DNA from: Paracoccus beibuensis
Lineage (GTDB): Bacteria; Pseudomonadota; Alphaproteobacteria; Rhodobacterales; Rhodobacteraceae
Reading direction: 5' to 3'
DNA: 58,401 bases
Assembly (NCBI RefSeq): GCF_026162625.1
Contig: NZ_JAOTBD010000022.1
Coordinates: 1 to 58,401 of the forward strand
The first letter of the stretch is position 1. Each line of letters starts with the position of its first letter. A program made the translations under genes and the position numbers. The notes beneath the pieces were generated by a model, which did not search any database, was not told where the DNA came from, and saw only the letters and a program-made list of their open reading frames with translations. Of the stretch, positions 29,494-39,221 are shown in pieces.

Positions 29494-30159
29494 ATGCCCC
29501 TGCGTCGCCTTGTCCCATGCCTTCTGTTCCCGCTGCTGCCGGCGGCCGCGGCGGCGCATCCGCATGTCTTCATCGACGCCGCCCTGAACCTCGACTACAA
29601 CGCCGCGGGGCTGGCGCAGGTGACGGTCGAATGGACCTATGACGACCTCTATTCGCTGCTGATCATCGAGGATCTTGACCTTGACCCCGACGGCGACGGC
29701 ATCCTGATGCCGCACGAGGAGGCGCGCCTGCAGGGCTTCGATGCCGACTGGGGGCCGGGCTTCGACGGCAGTCTATATCTGCAGGTCGACGGGGACCCGG
29801 TCGACCTGGGACCGCCGCACAGCTTCGACGCCAGCTATCGCGACGGGCGGCTGGTGTCGCGGCATGTCCGGCCCCTGGCGACGCCGCTGCCTGTCTCGCA
29901 GCCGCTGCTGATCCAGGTCTATGACCCCGAATATTATGTCCAGTTCAGCGTGCCGCAGCTGCCGCGGATCCATGGCGCGGCGGGTTGCGACCTGCGGGCC
30001 CGCGAAGGCGATCCCTTTGCCGCCGCCGACGCCTATGCCCGCGCCGTGGCCGATTCGCTGGCCGAAGGAGAGGATGCCTCCGCCGCCGAGATCCTCGAGG
30101 TCGACATCGGCTCGGTCGGCGCCGACGAGATCCGTGTCACCTGCGGGTCGCCGTCATGA
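29494..30159 (+). CDS. DUF1007 family exported protein
   Basis: A 221-residue protein with a Sec signal peptide (cleavage after AAAA near residue 20) followed at once by HPHVFIDA, the hallmark of DUF1007 proteins with a metal-binding His-x-His near the mature N-terminus. It has an acidic loop DLDLDPDGDGIL that looks like a calcium-binding site. The gene overlaps a NicO-type transporter by four bases. DUF1007 and NicO genes commonly pair and are thought to work in nickel, cobalt or zinc handling; the metal here is not known. Confidence 0.9.
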   Translation: MPLRRLVPCLLFPLLPAAAAAHPHVFIDAALNLDYNAAGLAQVTVEWTYDDLYSLLIIEDLDLDPDGDGILMPHEEARLQGFDADWGPGFDGSLYLQVDGDPVDLGPPHSFDASYRDGRLVSRHVRPLATPLPVSQPLLIQVYDPEYYVQFSVPQLPRIHGAAGCDLRAREGDPFAAADAYARAVADSLAEGEDASAAEILEVDIGSVGADEIRVTCGSPS

Positions 30160-31040
30160 GCCTGCGCCTGGCGCGCATCCTGGCACTGACCGGGCTTGTC
30201 GTGGCGCTGCTGGTGGCGGCGCTGTGGCTGTTCGGTGGGCTGGCCGGGGTCGAGCGGTGGGCCGCAACCCAGCAGCGCACCGCCCACAACCTGATGGCCG
30301 GCGCGCTGCGGGCACTGCGGGCCGGACAGCCGGGGGCGTCGATGTCGCTGGCGTGGGTGTGCTTCGGCTATGGCGTGTTCCATGCGATCGGGCCGGGACA
30401 TGGCAAGCTGATCATCGGCAGCTATGGCTTCGGGTCCAGCGTGCCGATGGTCCGGCTGGCGGCGCTGTCGATTGCCGCCTCGCTGGCGCAGGCCGCGACG
30501 GCCGTGGCGCTGGTCTGGGGCGGCATCGCCGTCCTAGACCTGGGACGAGAGGCGCTGACCGACCTGAGCGAGCAGGAGATGCTGCAGGTCAGCACCGTCC
30601 TGGTCGCAGGCGTCGGCCTGTGGCTGGCGCTGCGGGGGCTTCGCATGCTACGGGCCGAGGCGCAGCACCACCATCATCACGACGGCTGCGGTTGCGGCCA
30701 TGCCCATGGTCCGACGCCCGTTCAGGTGGCGCAGACCCGTTCGCTGCGCGACGGGCTGCTGGTCGTCGCAGGCATCGCTGCCCGGCCCTGCACCGGCGCG
30801 CTGTTCCTGCTGATCCTGACCTGGCGGATGGGGATCTTCGGCATGGGCATCCTCGGCGCCTTCGCCATGGGCTTGGGGACCGCTTCAGTGACGCTGGCCG
30901 TGGCGGGCATGGCGGTCTGGGCGCGGCGCGGCAGCCTTGCGCTGTTGCCCGAAACGCCTGCGGCGCGGTGGGTGCCGGGCGTCATGCAACTGGGGTCAGG
31001 CACCCTGATCGCGCTGGTGTCGCTGATGGTGCTGGTCTGA
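30156..31040 (+). CDS. NicO/RcnA-type metal transporter
   Basis: A 294-residue inner-membrane protein with about six helices. GYGVFHAIGPGHGKLIIGSYG (split: GYGVFHAIGPGHGK, then LIIGSYG) is the family core, with H and GPGHGK as probable metal ligands. A histidine-rich loop (HHHHHDGCGCGHAHG) divides the two halves. Members export or import Ni/Co. It is coupled to DUF1007 and followed by an FNR-type box and ccoG. Direction of transport and metal are not determined. Confidence 0.9.
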   Translation: MSLRLARILALTGLVVALLVAALWLFGGLAGVERWAATQQRTAHNLMAGALRALRAGQPGASMSLAWVCFGYGVFHAIGPGHGKLIIGSYGFGSSVPMVRLAALSIAASLAQAATAVALVWGGIAVLDLGREALTDLSEQEMLQVSTVLVAGVGLWLALRGLRMLRAEAQHHHHHDGCGCGHAHGPTPVQVAQTRSLRDGLLVVAGIAARPCTGALFLLILTWRMGIFGMGILGAFAMGLGTASVTLAVAGMAVWARRGSLALLPETPAARWVPGVMQLGSGTLIALVSLMVLV

Positions 31041-31047
31041 AGGCAGT

Positions 31048-31061
31048 TTGACTCAGGTCAA
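31048..31061 (+). promoter_or_regulatory. FNR/FnrL-type box upstream of ccoG
   Basis: TTGA-CTCAGG-TCAA, a perfect match to the TTGA-N6-TCAA half-sites of FNR-family regulators, centred about 60 bases before the ccoG start and 7 bases after the transporter stop. It implies oxygen-dependent control of ccoGHIS, as is established for rdxBHIS in Rhodobacter. Confidence 0.8.
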
Positions 31062-31113
31062 GGAAGCGTGGCGCGGGCAGGCCTAGACGGGCAGGGCGCA
31101 ACAGGAGCCTGCC

Positions 31114-32529
31114 ATGTCCACCCCGCCGCTGGAAACCACCAGCCTTTACGCTGCCCGAGAACCGATTTTTCCCAAGCGGGTCAGCGGCCGCTTCCGCAGC
31201 CTTAAGTGGATCGTGATGGGGCTGGCGCTGGCGCTCTATTACGTCACGCCCTGGCTGCAATGGGACCGTGGCCCGTCGATGCCCGACCAGGCGGTGCTGG
31301 TCGATCTTGCGAACCGCCGTTTCTTCTTTTTCGGGATCGAGATCTGGCCGCACGAATTCCATATCGTCGCGGGCCTTCTGGTCATGGCGGGGCTGGGACT
31401 GTTCCTCTTCACTTCGGCCCTGGGCCGGGTCTGGTGCGGCTATGCCTGCCCCCAAACGGTCTGGACCGACCTTTTCATCCTTGTCGAACGCTGGATCGAG
31501 GGCGACCGCAACAACCGCATCCGCCTGCACCGTGCGCCCTGGTCGCTGCAAAAGGTCCGGCTGCGCGTCACAAAATGGGTCGTCTGGCTGCTGATCGCGC
31601 TGATGACTGGCGGGGCCTGGGTGTTCTATTTCACCGACGCGCCGACGTTGGCACGGAACCTGCTGACGCTGGACGCCCATCCTGTCGCGTGGCTGACCAT
31701 CGCCACCCTGACCGCCACGACCTTCTTCTTCGGCGGCTTCGCGCGCGAACAGATCTGCATCTATGCCTGTCCTTGGCCGCGCATCCAGGCCGCGATGATG
31801 GACGAGGATACGTTGACCGTCGCCTATCGCGACTGGCGCGGCGAACCGCGCGGCAAGGGCAGTGGCGCCGGCGACTGCATCGATTGCATGGCCTGCGTGA
31901 ATGTCTGCCCGATGGGCATCGACATCCGCGACGGCCAGCAGATGGAGTGCATCACCTGCGCGCTGTGCATCGACGCGTGCGACGAGATGATGGAGCGGAC
32001 GGGCCGCCCCACCGGCCTGATCGGCTATCTGGCGCTGTCGGACGAGACCGCCGAACGCGCCGGCGCCGCCCCGCGCCCGGCCTGGCGCCGCGCGCTGCGG
32101 CCGCGGACGACCCTCTACACGGTTTTGTGGTCGGGAATCGGCGTGCTGCTGGTCGCGGCGCTTCTGATGCGCTCGGACGTCGAGATGAACGTGTCGCCGG
32201 TCAGGAACCCGCTGTTCGTGACGCTGTCGGACGGCAGGATCCGCAACGCCTACGAACTGCGGCTGCGCAACAAGCAGCATGGCGATGTCGTCTATGAACT
32301 GGATGTCGATGCGCCCGGGCCCCTGGTCCTGAGGGTCGAGGGCGAGCCGGCGCAGCGAGTGACCGTGCCCGCCGACCAGACCCTGACGCGCCGCGTGTAT
32401 CTGGCCGCGCCGCCCGAAAGCCTGCTGGCGCAGGTCGAAACCACGCCCGTCACCCTGACCGTCCGCGATCCCGCCGGCCCAGCAACGGCCGATGTCGAAA
32501 CCGTCTTCCACGGAAAGGCTGGACGATGA
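31114..32529 (+). CDS. ccoG: Cytochrome c oxidase accessory protein CcoG (RdxB/FixG)
   Basis: A 471-residue membrane iron-sulfur protein needed for cbb3 oxidase assembly, thought to reduce copper. It has several hydrophobic segments in the first ~190 residues with GRVWCGYACPQTVW, a cytoplasmic double 4Fe-4S ferredoxin region (CIDCMACVNVCP and CITCALCIDAC), one further membrane helix and a C-terminal immunoglobulin-like periplasmic domain. The start has AGGAG upstream. It begins the four-gene ccoGHIS unit; the ccoNOQP structural genes are not in the window. Confidence 0.95.
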   Translation: MSTPPLETTSLYAAREPIFPKRVSGRFRSLKWIVMGLALALYYVTPWLQWDRGPSMPDQAVLVDLANRRFFFFGIEIWPHEFHIVAGLLVMAGLGLFLFTSALGRVWCGYACPQTVWTDLFILVERWIEGDRNNRIRLHRAPWSLQKVRLRVTKWVVWLLIALMTGGAWVFYFTDAPTLARNLLTLDAHPVAWLTIATLTATTFFFGGFAREQICIYACPWPRIQAAMMDEDTLTVAYRDWRGEPRGKGSGAGDCIDCMACVNVCPMGIDIRDGQQMECITCALCIDACDEMMERTGRPTGLIGYLALSDETAERAGAAPRPAWRRALRPRTTLYTVLWSGIGVLLVAALLMRSDVEMNVSPVRNPLFVTLSDGRIRNAYELRLRNKQHGDVVYELDVDAPGPLVLRVEGEPAQRVTVPADQTLTRRVYLAAPPESLLAQVETTPVTLTVRDPAGPATADVETVFHGKAGR

Positions 32530-32984
32530 CCAAGGAACTGAAGGGTTTCCACGTCCTGCTGATTACCCTGGCCGCCTTCGGCACGATCATTGCCGTCAAC
32601 GTGGTCATGGCCATCAACGCCATCGGCAGCTTTCCGGGCATCGAGGTGCGCAGCGCCTATGTCGCCTCGCAGCACTTCGAGGCCGACCGGGCGGCGCAGC
32701 AGGCCCTTGGCTGGACAATCGACCTGGACCTGTCGGACGACCGGCTGACGCTGCGGATGCGCGATGCCGACGGGCAGGCGGTCCAGCCGCGCCTGCTGGA
32801 CCTGATGCTGCGCCGTCCGACGCACCAGATGTCCGACCAGCACCCAAGGCTGCGCCCCGAGGGCGACGGCGTCTGGGTGTCGCAGGTGGACCTGGCCACC
32901 GGCAACTGGAACGCAGACCTATTCGCGGAAAGCCGCGACGGGACGTCCTTCCGGCTGCGCCTGCCCCTGCACGTGAAGGAATAG
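32526..32984 (+). CDS. ccoH: CcoH/FixH family protein
   Basis: A 152-residue protein with one N-terminal membrane helix (about 8-30, LLITLAAFGTIIAVNVVMA) and a periplasmic beta domain. CcoH associates with maturing cbb3 oxidase. It overlaps ccoG by four bases (ATGA) and is followed three bases later by ccoI. Length and placement fit the family. Confidence 0.93.
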   Translation: MTKELKGFHVLLITLAAFGTIIAVNVVMAINAIGSFPGIEVRSAYVASQHFEADRAAQQALGWTIDLDLSDDRLTLRMRDADGQAVQPRLLDLMLRRPTHQMSDQHPRLRPEGDGVWVSQVDLATGNWNADLFAESRDGTSFRLRLPLHVKE

Positions 32985-32987
32985 ACG

Positions 32988-35195
32988 ATGGCCGACCTGA
33001 CCGCCGCGCAGGGCTTTCAGCCGCGTATCGGTGCCTGCCCCGCCTGCGACGCGGCGCCCCTGGCGCAGCGCCTGGCCGACCAGGCCAAGGCCGCAGCCGC
33101 GCACATCCTTATCCTGTCGCTGCCGAACGCGCATTGCGCGCTTTGCATCACCCAGGTCGAATCCGCCCTGCTGGCGCAACCGGGCGTGCGATCGGCACGC
33201 GTGAACCTGACGCTGCGCCGTGTCACCGTCGAGGCGCCGGGCCTGCAGGCCGCCGACCTGATCCCGGTGCTGGCGCGCGCGGGCCATGTCGCGCACGAGC
33301 TTGACCCCGACGCGCTGTCGTCGACTGCCGCCGACCGTGCGGGGCAGGACCTGCTGATGCGGATCGGCGTCGCCGGGTTCGCCATGATGAACATCATGAT
33401 CCTGTCGGTCGCCGTGTGGTCGGGGGCCGAGGCCGCCACGCGCGACCTGTTTCACTGGATCAGCGGCGCGATCGCGCTTCCGACCGTGGCCTTCGCGGGG
33501 CAGCCCTTCTTTGCCAGCGCGTGGGCGTCGCTGAAGGCGTGGCGGCTGGGGATGGACGTGCCGATTTCGCTGGCGCTGATCCTGGCCAGCGCGATCAGCG
33601 TCTTCGAGACCACGCAGTCGGGACATCACGCCTATTTCGATGCGGCCGTGATGCTGTGCTTCTTCCTGCTGATCGGCCGCTACCTTGACCACCGGACCCG
33701 CGCCATCGCCCGATCCGCCGCGGCCGAGCTGACCGCGCTGGAGGTGCCGCGTGCCACGCTGCTGTCGGGCATCGTCGAAAAGACCGTTCCCGTGGCCGAG
33801 CTTCGCCCCGGCGACACGATCCGCGTGCGCCCCGGCGGCCGTATCCCCGCCGACGGCATCATCGTCGACGGCACCAGCGAGATCGACCGCGCAATGCTGA
33901 CCGGAGAGACGCTGCCCGTGGCGGCCGCCCCCGGCCTCGCCCTGTCCGCCGGAGAGGTGAACCTGACCGGCCCGCTGGTCCTTCGTGTGACGGCAGCGGG
34001 GCGCGACAGCTCGCTCTCGCGGCTGGCGTCGCTGGTCGAGGCGGCCGAGAACGCGCGCGGCCGCTATACCTCGCTGGCCGAACGCGCGGCGCGGGCCTAT
34101 TCGCCCGCCGTGCACCTTCTGGCGCTGACCAGTTTCGCGGGCTGGTTCTGGACCTCGGGCGACCTGCGGCTGGCGCTGAACTTCGCGGCGGCCGTGCTGA
34201 TCATCACCTGTCCCTGCGCGCTGGGGCTGGCGGTGCCGGCGGTGGCGACGGCAGCCTCGGGGCGGCTCTTCCGCCGCGGGCTGCTGATCAAGGAGGGCAC
34301 AGCACTGGAGCGCCTGGCCGAGGTCGACACGGTCGTCTTCGACAAGACCGGCACCTTGACCCTGGGGCAGCCGCGCCTTATGGACGCGACCGTCATTCCA
34401 GCCGACCTGCGCCCGCTGACGCGCGCGTTGGCCGAGGGCTCGTCGCACCCGCTGTCGCTTGCCCTGGCCGAGGCGCTGGCCGACACGCCCCCGGCCGTGC
34501 TGGAGGATCTTCGCGAACAACCGGGGCAGGGCGTGACGGCCCGCTGGCAGGCGCATCGGGTCAGCCTGGGCCGCTCGGATGCGCTGCACCAGGACGACAC
34601 GCCGACGCTGTCCAGTTGGCTTTCGGTCGAGGGGCGGGTCGCGCTGCGGCTGGACTTCATCGACCGCCTGCGGCCGGGGGCCGAGGAGTGCGTGGCGCGG
34701 CTTCTGGCCAACGGCCTGTGGGTGATCCTTCTGTCCGGCGACCGGGCAGCGCCCGTGGCGGCGCTGGCGCGGCAACTGGGCATCCAGGACTGGCGCGCCG
34801 CCGTCACCCCGGTCGCCAAGGCCGAGGCCGTGGCGGCGCTGGCCGATGCGGGGTACAAGGTGCTGATGGTCGGCGACGGGCTGAACGACACGGCGGCCCT
34901 GGCACGCGCGCATGCTTCGATCTCTCCGGCCAGCGCACTGGACGCGGCGCGGGTCGCCAGCGACATGGTGCTGACCGGACAGGACCTGAGCCCGGTCGCC
35001 GACGCGCTGGCCGTTTCCCGCCTGGCGACGCGGCGGATCCGCCAGAACTTCGCGATCTCGATCGGCTATAACGTGATCGCGGTGCCCATTGCCCTTCTGG
35101 GGCTTGCGACGCCGCTCATTGCCGCGCTGGCCATGTCGGCAAGTTCGATCACCGTGACGCTGAACGCGCTGCGCCTCGGCGGAGGGTCCCGCTGA
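32988..35195 (+). CDS. ccoI: Copper-exporting P-type ATPase for cbb3 oxidase (CcoI/FixI)
   Basis: A 735-residue P1B ATPase that moves copper across the inner membrane for cbb3 oxidase. It has an N-terminal ACPAC and an HMA domain whose motif reads HCALCI (C-x-x-C), the membrane motif TCPCALG, phosphorylation site DKTGTLTLG, TGE (LTGETLP) and hinge GDGLNDTAAL. All catalytic residues are intact. The His-Pro motif appears as EGSSHPLSLAL. It overlaps ccoS by one base (TGATG). Confidence 0.95.
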   Translation: MADLTAAQGFQPRIGACPACDAAPLAQRLADQAKAAAAHILILSLPNAHCALCITQVESALLAQPGVRSARVNLTLRRVTVEAPGLQAADLIPVLARAGHVAHELDPDALSSTAADRAGQDLLMRIGVAGFAMMNIMILSVAVWSGAEAATRDLFHWISGAIALPTVAFAGQPFFASAWASLKAWRLGMDVPISLALILASAISVFETTQSGHHAYFDAAVMLCFFLLIGRYLDHRTRAIARSAAAELTALEVPRATLLSGIVEKTVPVAELRPGDTIRVRPGGRIPADGIIVDGTSEIDRAMLTGETLPVAAAPGLALSAGEVNLTGPLVLRVTAAGRDSSLSRLASLVEAAENARGRYTSLAERAARAYSPAVHLLALTSFAGWFWTSGDLRLALNFAAAVLIITCPCALGLAVPAVATAASGRLFRRGLLIKEGTALERLAEVDTVVFDKTGTLTLGQPRLMDATVIPADLRPLTRALAEGSSHPLSLALAEALADTPPAVLEDLREQPGQGVTARWQAHRVSLGRSDALHQDDTPTLSSWLSVEGRVALRLDFIDRLRPGAEECVARLLANGLWVILLSGDRAAPVAALARQLGIQDWRAAVTPVAKAEAVAALADAGYKVLMVGDGLNDTAALARAHASISPASALDAARVASDMVLTGQDLSPVADALAVSRLATRRIRQNFAISIGYNVIAVPIALLGLATPLIAALAMSASSITVTLNALRLGGGSR

Positions 35196-35362
35196 TGGAG
35201 ATCCTCGCGATCCTGATCCCGGTGTCGCTCGGACTTGGCGGGGCGGGCCTTGGGGCGTTCCTCTGGGCGCTGCGCAACCGGCAGTTCGAAGACCCGAAGG
35301 GCGGCGGCGAACGCGTTCTCTCGGACCAGTGGGACGACAAGCCCCGGCCTGAGCGGGATTGA
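35195..35362 (+). CDS. ccoS: cbb3 oxidase maturation protein CcoS
   Basis: A 55-residue protein with one N-terminal helix (ILAILIPVSLGLGGAGLGAFLWA) and the conserved sequence RNRQFEDPKG after it. CcoS is needed for cofactor insertion into cbb3 oxidase. It starts at the ATG overlapping the ccoI stop and ends the ccoGHIS unit. A strong hairpin follows. Confidence 0.93.
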   Translation: MEILAILIPVSLGLGGAGLGAFLWALRNRQFEDPKGGGERVLSDQWDDKPRPERD

Positions 35363-35438
35363 CCCGTCCCCAGCGGTGACATCCGGCGCCCGCGCTGCCG
35401 GGGCTGGAGCAGCCGCCGTCATGCCCATGCTGATCGGC

Positions 35439-35469
35439 CGTGCGGCAGCCTGTGGAAGGCTGCCGCACG
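35439..35469. terminator. Strong 12-bp hairpin between ccoS and hisG
   Basis: CGTGCGGCAGCC, loop TGTGGAA, then GGCTGCCGCACG: a perfect 12-bp stem in the gap between two convergent genes. It lacks a T tract. Its position suits a bidirectional transcription end. Confidence 0.6.
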
Positions 35470-35580
35470 CCACCAGCCGCAGACACCGGTGCCGCGGGCA
35501 CCAGATCGGGAACGCGCAGATCCCGCGCCGCCACCGCAGCCTTCTATGGGCGCGGCGACAGGCGGACCTACCGCAAGGGA

Positions 35581-36297
35581 TCAGGCCTGCGCGGTTGCCT
35601 GCGTGGCGTTGATGCAGGGCAGCTCCAGCCCCAAGTGCGCCGCGAAGCGCTGCAAGGACGGCTTGACCGCATTGCGGTTGGCAAAGAGCGTCGCCTGCGA
35701 CCGCAGGATCGGCGGCTCATCCAGGATGCGAAGGTTGTTGGCCCGCAGCGTCTCGCCCGAGGAGGTGATGTCGGCAATGGCCTCTGCGGTCTGGTTCGCC
35801 ACCGTGCCCTCGGTCGCGCCCTGGCTGTCGACCAGCTGGTAATCCGCGACCTCTTGCGCGGACAGCCAGGCCCGCACGAGCCGGTGGTACTTCGTCGCGA
35901 TCCGCAGGCGGAAGCCGTGCTCGGACCGGAAGTCCCGCGCGATGGCGGCGAAGTCGTCGAGGTCGATGCAGTCGCGCCAGCATTCGGGCACGGCCAGGAT
36001 CAGGTTGGCATGGCCGAAACCCATCGGCGCCAGCTCGACCAGGTCCGAGGACCAGCCGGCGAGCTTTTCGCGCACGAGGTCGGTGCCGGTCACGCCCAGC
36101 TCGATCCGGCCGGCGGCGAGTTCTCGCGGGATCTCGCCTGCCGACAAGAGGACCAGCGACACGCCCGGCGCGCCCTCGACCCGTCCGGAATATTCGCGAT
36201 CGGACCCGCTGCGCGACAGCTTGACGCCGCGTTCGGCGAACCAGTCGAAGGTCTGTTCCATCAGCCGCCCCTTGGACGGCACGCCAAGGCGGATCAT
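35581..36297 (-). CDS. hisG: ATP phosphoribosyltransferase, short form
   Basis: This 238-residue enzyme starts histidine synthesis by joining ATP and PRPP (EC 2.4.2.17). It is the short form lacking the C-terminal regulatory domain, and so needs HisZ. Signatures: VPSKGRLME at the N-terminus, ELGVTGTDLVRE, and the PRPP-binding region DSQGATEGTVANQTAEAIADIT (split: DSQGATEGTVANQ, then TAEAIADIT). It overlaps hisZ by four bases. Confidence 0.95.
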   Translation of the reverse strand: MIRLGVPSKGRLMEQTFDWFAERGVKLSRSGSDREYSGRVEGAPGVSLVLLSAGEIPRELAAGRIELGVTGTDLVREKLAGWSSDLVELAPMGFGHANLILAVPECWRDCIDLDDFAAIARDFRSEHGFRLRIATKYHRLVRAWLSAQEVADYQLVDSQGATEGTVANQTAEAIADITSSGETLRANNLRILDEPPILRSQATLFANRNAVKPSLQRFAAHLGLELPCINATQATAQA

Positions 36298-37355
36298 GCG
36301 GATGCCTCCAGTTCGGCCACGAGGCCGGGGCGGATGATGCCGCCCACGGCGGGGATTTCGCGGCCCTTGCCCAGCACCAGCGTCAGCGCGTCATAGCGCC
36401 CGCCCGAGGCGACGGGCGGCCAGCCCGCACGGTCGGCCTGGAAGGTGAAGGTGAAGCCGTCATAGTACTCCATCGTCGTCCGGCCGTGGCTGGCGTCGAA
36501 GATGACCCCGTCCAGGTCGATGCCCCGGTGGGCGATGGCGGCCATGCGCGCCACGATCCGGTCCACCGCCGGCGCGATGGCGGGCATGTCGGCGGCCAGT
36601 TCGCCAAGCGCCGGCAGCGCCTTCGATGCCGGCGCGCGCAGGGCGAACAGCCGGTCCAGGCGCTCGGTCCAGACGGGGGCCAGCGGCGGCACGGCGGCGT
36701 CGCCCTGGAGGCGCGCTATGCGGCGGATCATCTCGTCCTCGCTGCGCAGCCCCGCCCAGGTCTGGCCGGTGTCGGGAAAGCACCGCGACACACCGGGCTT
36801 CGAGAACCGGTCCAGCAGCCTGCTGAACCGTCCGGGCCGCCAGATGTGGTGCATCAGCGCGTCGGCCCGGGCGCGGGTCAGCGGCAGGCCCGACACCGCA
36901 TCCAGCAGCAGGCCCATGTCACCCATTTCGGCCCGCAGTCCCAGGGACTGCAGCGCGTCGTGGAACAGCGCAAAGACCTCGGCGTCGGCGTCCGGATCGC
37001 GGGTGAACAGCTCGAACCCGCATTGCAGGTACTCGTGGTCGCGCGACTTTTCGGGCCGCACGTCTCCACTGTCCTGCTTGCGAAAGACCTCTCCCAGGTA
37101 GCAGTACCGCGCGGGCTCGGCCCCACTGGCCATATGGGCCTGGACCACCGGGACCGTGAAGTCGGGGCGCAGCATCATCTCGCCCCGGATCGGGTCCTGG
37201 GTGACATAGGCGCGGGCGCGGATATCTTCGCCGTAAAGGTCCAAGAGGCTTTCGGCGGGCAGCAGGATGTCGGGCGAGATCTCCTGCGCGCCGGCCTGCC
37301 GGAACCGTTCCAGAAGGCGCTGGCCCACGGCCTCCTTGTCGCGCTTCGAGATCAT
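36294..37355 (-). CDS. hisZ: ATP phosphoribosyltransferase regulatory subunit HisZ
   Basis: A 353-residue paralogue of histidyl-tRNA synthetase that lacks the anticodon domain and forms the hetero-octamer with short HisG. The class II core is visible in [15 protein letters not shown] and [10 protein letters not shown], and [12 protein letters not shown] near the end corresponds to motif 3. It does not charge tRNA. The start at 37355 overlaps the hisS stop (ATGA). Confidence 0.94.
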   Translation of the reverse strand: MISKRDKEAVGQRLLERFRQAGAQEISPDILLPAESLLDLYGEDIRARAYVTQDPIRGEMMLRPDFTVPVVQAHMASGAEPARYCYLGEVFRKQDSGDVRPEKSRDHEYLQCGFELFTRDPDADAEVFALFHDALQSLGLRAEMGDMGLLLDAVSGLPLTRARADALMHHIWRPGRFSRLLDRFSKPGVSRCFPDTGQTWAGLRSEDEMIRRIARLQGDAAVPPLAPVWTERLDRLFALRAPASKALPALGELAADMPAIAPAVDRIVARMAAIAHRGIDLDGVIFDASHGRTTMEYYDGFTFTFQADRAGWPPVASGGRYDALTLVLGKGREIPAVGGIIRPGLVAELEASA

Positions 37356-38830
37356 CCGAGGATCCGCCTGACTTCCGCCACCAGGCCCGTCCGCGGGACC
37401 TCGGTCTGGGCGGGCTGCGATTTCCATTCCTCGACCGAGGCTTCGGCCGCGATCTTCGCGCCAAGGGCAAGGTCCTTGACCTGCACCACGCCGCGCTGCG
37501 CCTCGTCAGCGCCCTGGATGATCGCCACGGGCGCGCCGCGCTTGTCGGCGTATTTCAACTGGTTGCCGAAGTTCTTGGGGTTGCCCAGATACACCTCGGC
37601 CCTGATGTCCGCGGCGCGCAGATCGGCCGCCATGGCCTGATAGTCGGACATGCGGTCACGGTCCATGACGGTCACGACGACCGGCCCCCGCGCCTCGGCG
37701 CCCGCCAGCCCCTTGGCGCGCAGGGCGGCCAGCAGGCGGTCGACACCGATGCTGACGCCGGTCGCGGGCACCTTCTGCCCGGTGAAGCGTTCCACCAGCC
37801 CGTCATAGCGTCCGCCGCCGGCAACCGACCCGAACTGCCGCTTGCGGCCCTTCTCGTCCAGGATCTCGAAAGTCAGTTCGGCCTCGAAGACGGGCCCGGT
37901 GTAGTAGCCAAGCCCCCGCACGACCGAGGGGTCGATCACGGCCCGATCCTCGGCCACGCCCATCGCGGCCAGCATGTCGGCCATCTGCGAAAGCTCGTCC
38001 ACGCCCTCGGCACCGACCGCCGATCCGCCGACGGCAGCCGCCAGGTTCGCCAGCGTCGCCATATTGTCGGCGCTCTTGGAGGTCAGGAAGGCCAGAACCG
38101 GCGCGGCCTGCGCCTCGCTCAGTCCGACGCCTTCGATCCTTGCGCCGCTGTCGTCGGTGCGCCCCACCGTCAGCAGGGCCAGGACCCCGTCGCGGCCGAC
38201 CTTGTCGAACTTGTCGATCTGGCGCAGCACGTCTGCGGCCTGGTCCTCTCGCACCTCGGCGGCTTCCAGAACGCCGTTAAGGACCTTCCGGTTGTTGATC
38301 CGCACAAGGTAGTCACCGCGCGCGATGCCGACGGCCTCCAGCGCATCGGCCAGCATCCCGCAGATCTCGGCATCCGCGGCGACCGAGGCCGAGCCGACCG
38401 TGTCGGCGTCGCATTGATAGAACTGCCGGAACCGCCCCGGCCCCGGCTTTTCGTTCCGCCAGACCGGCCCCATCGCATAGCGGCGATAGGGCGATGGCAG
38501 GTCGTTCCTGAATTGCGCCGCCACCCGCGCCAACGGGGCCGTCAGGTCATAGCGCAGCGCCAGCCAGTCGCCCGAACCGCCGCCGGGCACGGCCTCTTCC
38601 TGCCAGGCGAATACGCCCGCATTGGGCCGGTCAACGTCGGGCAGGAACTTGCCCAGGGCCTCGACCGTCTCGACGGCGCTGGTTTCCAGCGGATCGAAGC
38701 CATGGCGGTGATAGATTGCGGCGATGCGGTCCAGCATCGCCTTGCGCTCGGTCACGTCCGCGCCGAAATAGTCGCGGAACCCCTTGGGCGTCTCGGCCTT
38801 GGGCCGGGGCTGCTTCTTTTCTTTTGCCAT
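37352..38830 (-). CDS. hisS: Histidyl-tRNA synthetase
   Basis: This 492-residue class II synthetase (EC 6.1.1.21) opens with [15 protein letters not shown]; motif 2 is [11 protein letters not shown]..., the histidine A loops are [11 protein letters not shown] and motif 3 is [12 protein letters not shown]. The anticodon-binding domain fills the last ~110 residues. The gene heads hisS-hisZ-hisG, all joined by four-base overlaps, so tRNA charging and histidine synthesis are co-expressed. Confidence 0.95.
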   Translation of the reverse strand: MAKEKKQPRPKAETPKGFRDYFGADVTERKAMLDRIAAIYHRHGFDPLETSAVETVEALGKFLPDVDRPNAGVFAWQEEAVPGGGSGDWLALRYDLTAPLARVAAQFRNDLPSPYRRYAMGPVWRNEKPGPGRFRQFYQCDADTVGSASVAADAEICGMLADALEAVGIARGDYLVRINNRKVLNGVLEAAEVREDQAADVLRQIDKFDKVGRDGVLALLTVGRTDDSGARIEGVGLSEAQAAPVLAFLTSKSADNMATLANLAAAVGGSAVGAEGVDELSQMADMLAAMGVAEDRAVIDPSVVRGLGYYTGPVFEAELTFEILDEKGRKRQFGSVAGGGRYDGLVERFTGQKVPATGVSIGVDRLLAALRAKGLAGAEARGPVVVTVMDRDRMSDYQAMAADLRAADIRAEVYLGNPKNFGNQLKYADKRGAPVAIIQGADEAQRGVVQVKDLALGAKIAAEASVEEWKSQPAQTEVPRTGLVAEVRRILG

Positions 38831-38888
38831 GGTGTCTGTCGCCTTTTGGGGGCCATGTTCAGGCGCCGCTCTAACGGAAGGTTACGAC

Positions 38889-39104
38889 ATGGACAAGCAG
38901 CCCGACAGGCTTCACCAGCTGGAGGAAGCGCTGGCCCACCTGGCCCGCCTGACCGAGGATCTTTCCGAGGTGATCGCCCGCCAGGACCGCGACATCGCCC
39001 GCCTGACCCGCCGGCTGGACATGCTGGTGCAGGCCGAGGCGGAGCGCCAGGCCGACCAGGCCGGCACCGTTCCTCTGTCCGACCAGCGCCCGCCGCATTA
39101 CTGA
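38889..39104 (+). CDS. slyX: SlyX family protein
   Basis: A 71-residue mostly coiled-coil protein (heptads from about residue 5 to 50, LEEALAHLARLTEDLSEVI) with the C-terminal P-P-H-Y that closes most SlyX proteins. Its function is unknown. The start at 38889 follows GGAAGG. It is divergent from hisS. Confidence 0.88.
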   Translation: MDKQPDRLHQLEEALAHLARLTEDLSEVIARQDRDIARLTRRLDMLVQAEAERQADQAGTVPLSDQRPPHY

Positions 39105-39221
39105 CGCTTGTTCATCGGGCGCCGAGAGCGAAGCGGCCCCGTCCAAATCGCGCCTTCCCCCCCACCCCCCGATGCGCTAGAGCCGATCTGAAAAAGTTTT
39201 CGGACAACGAAAGGAACGCTC

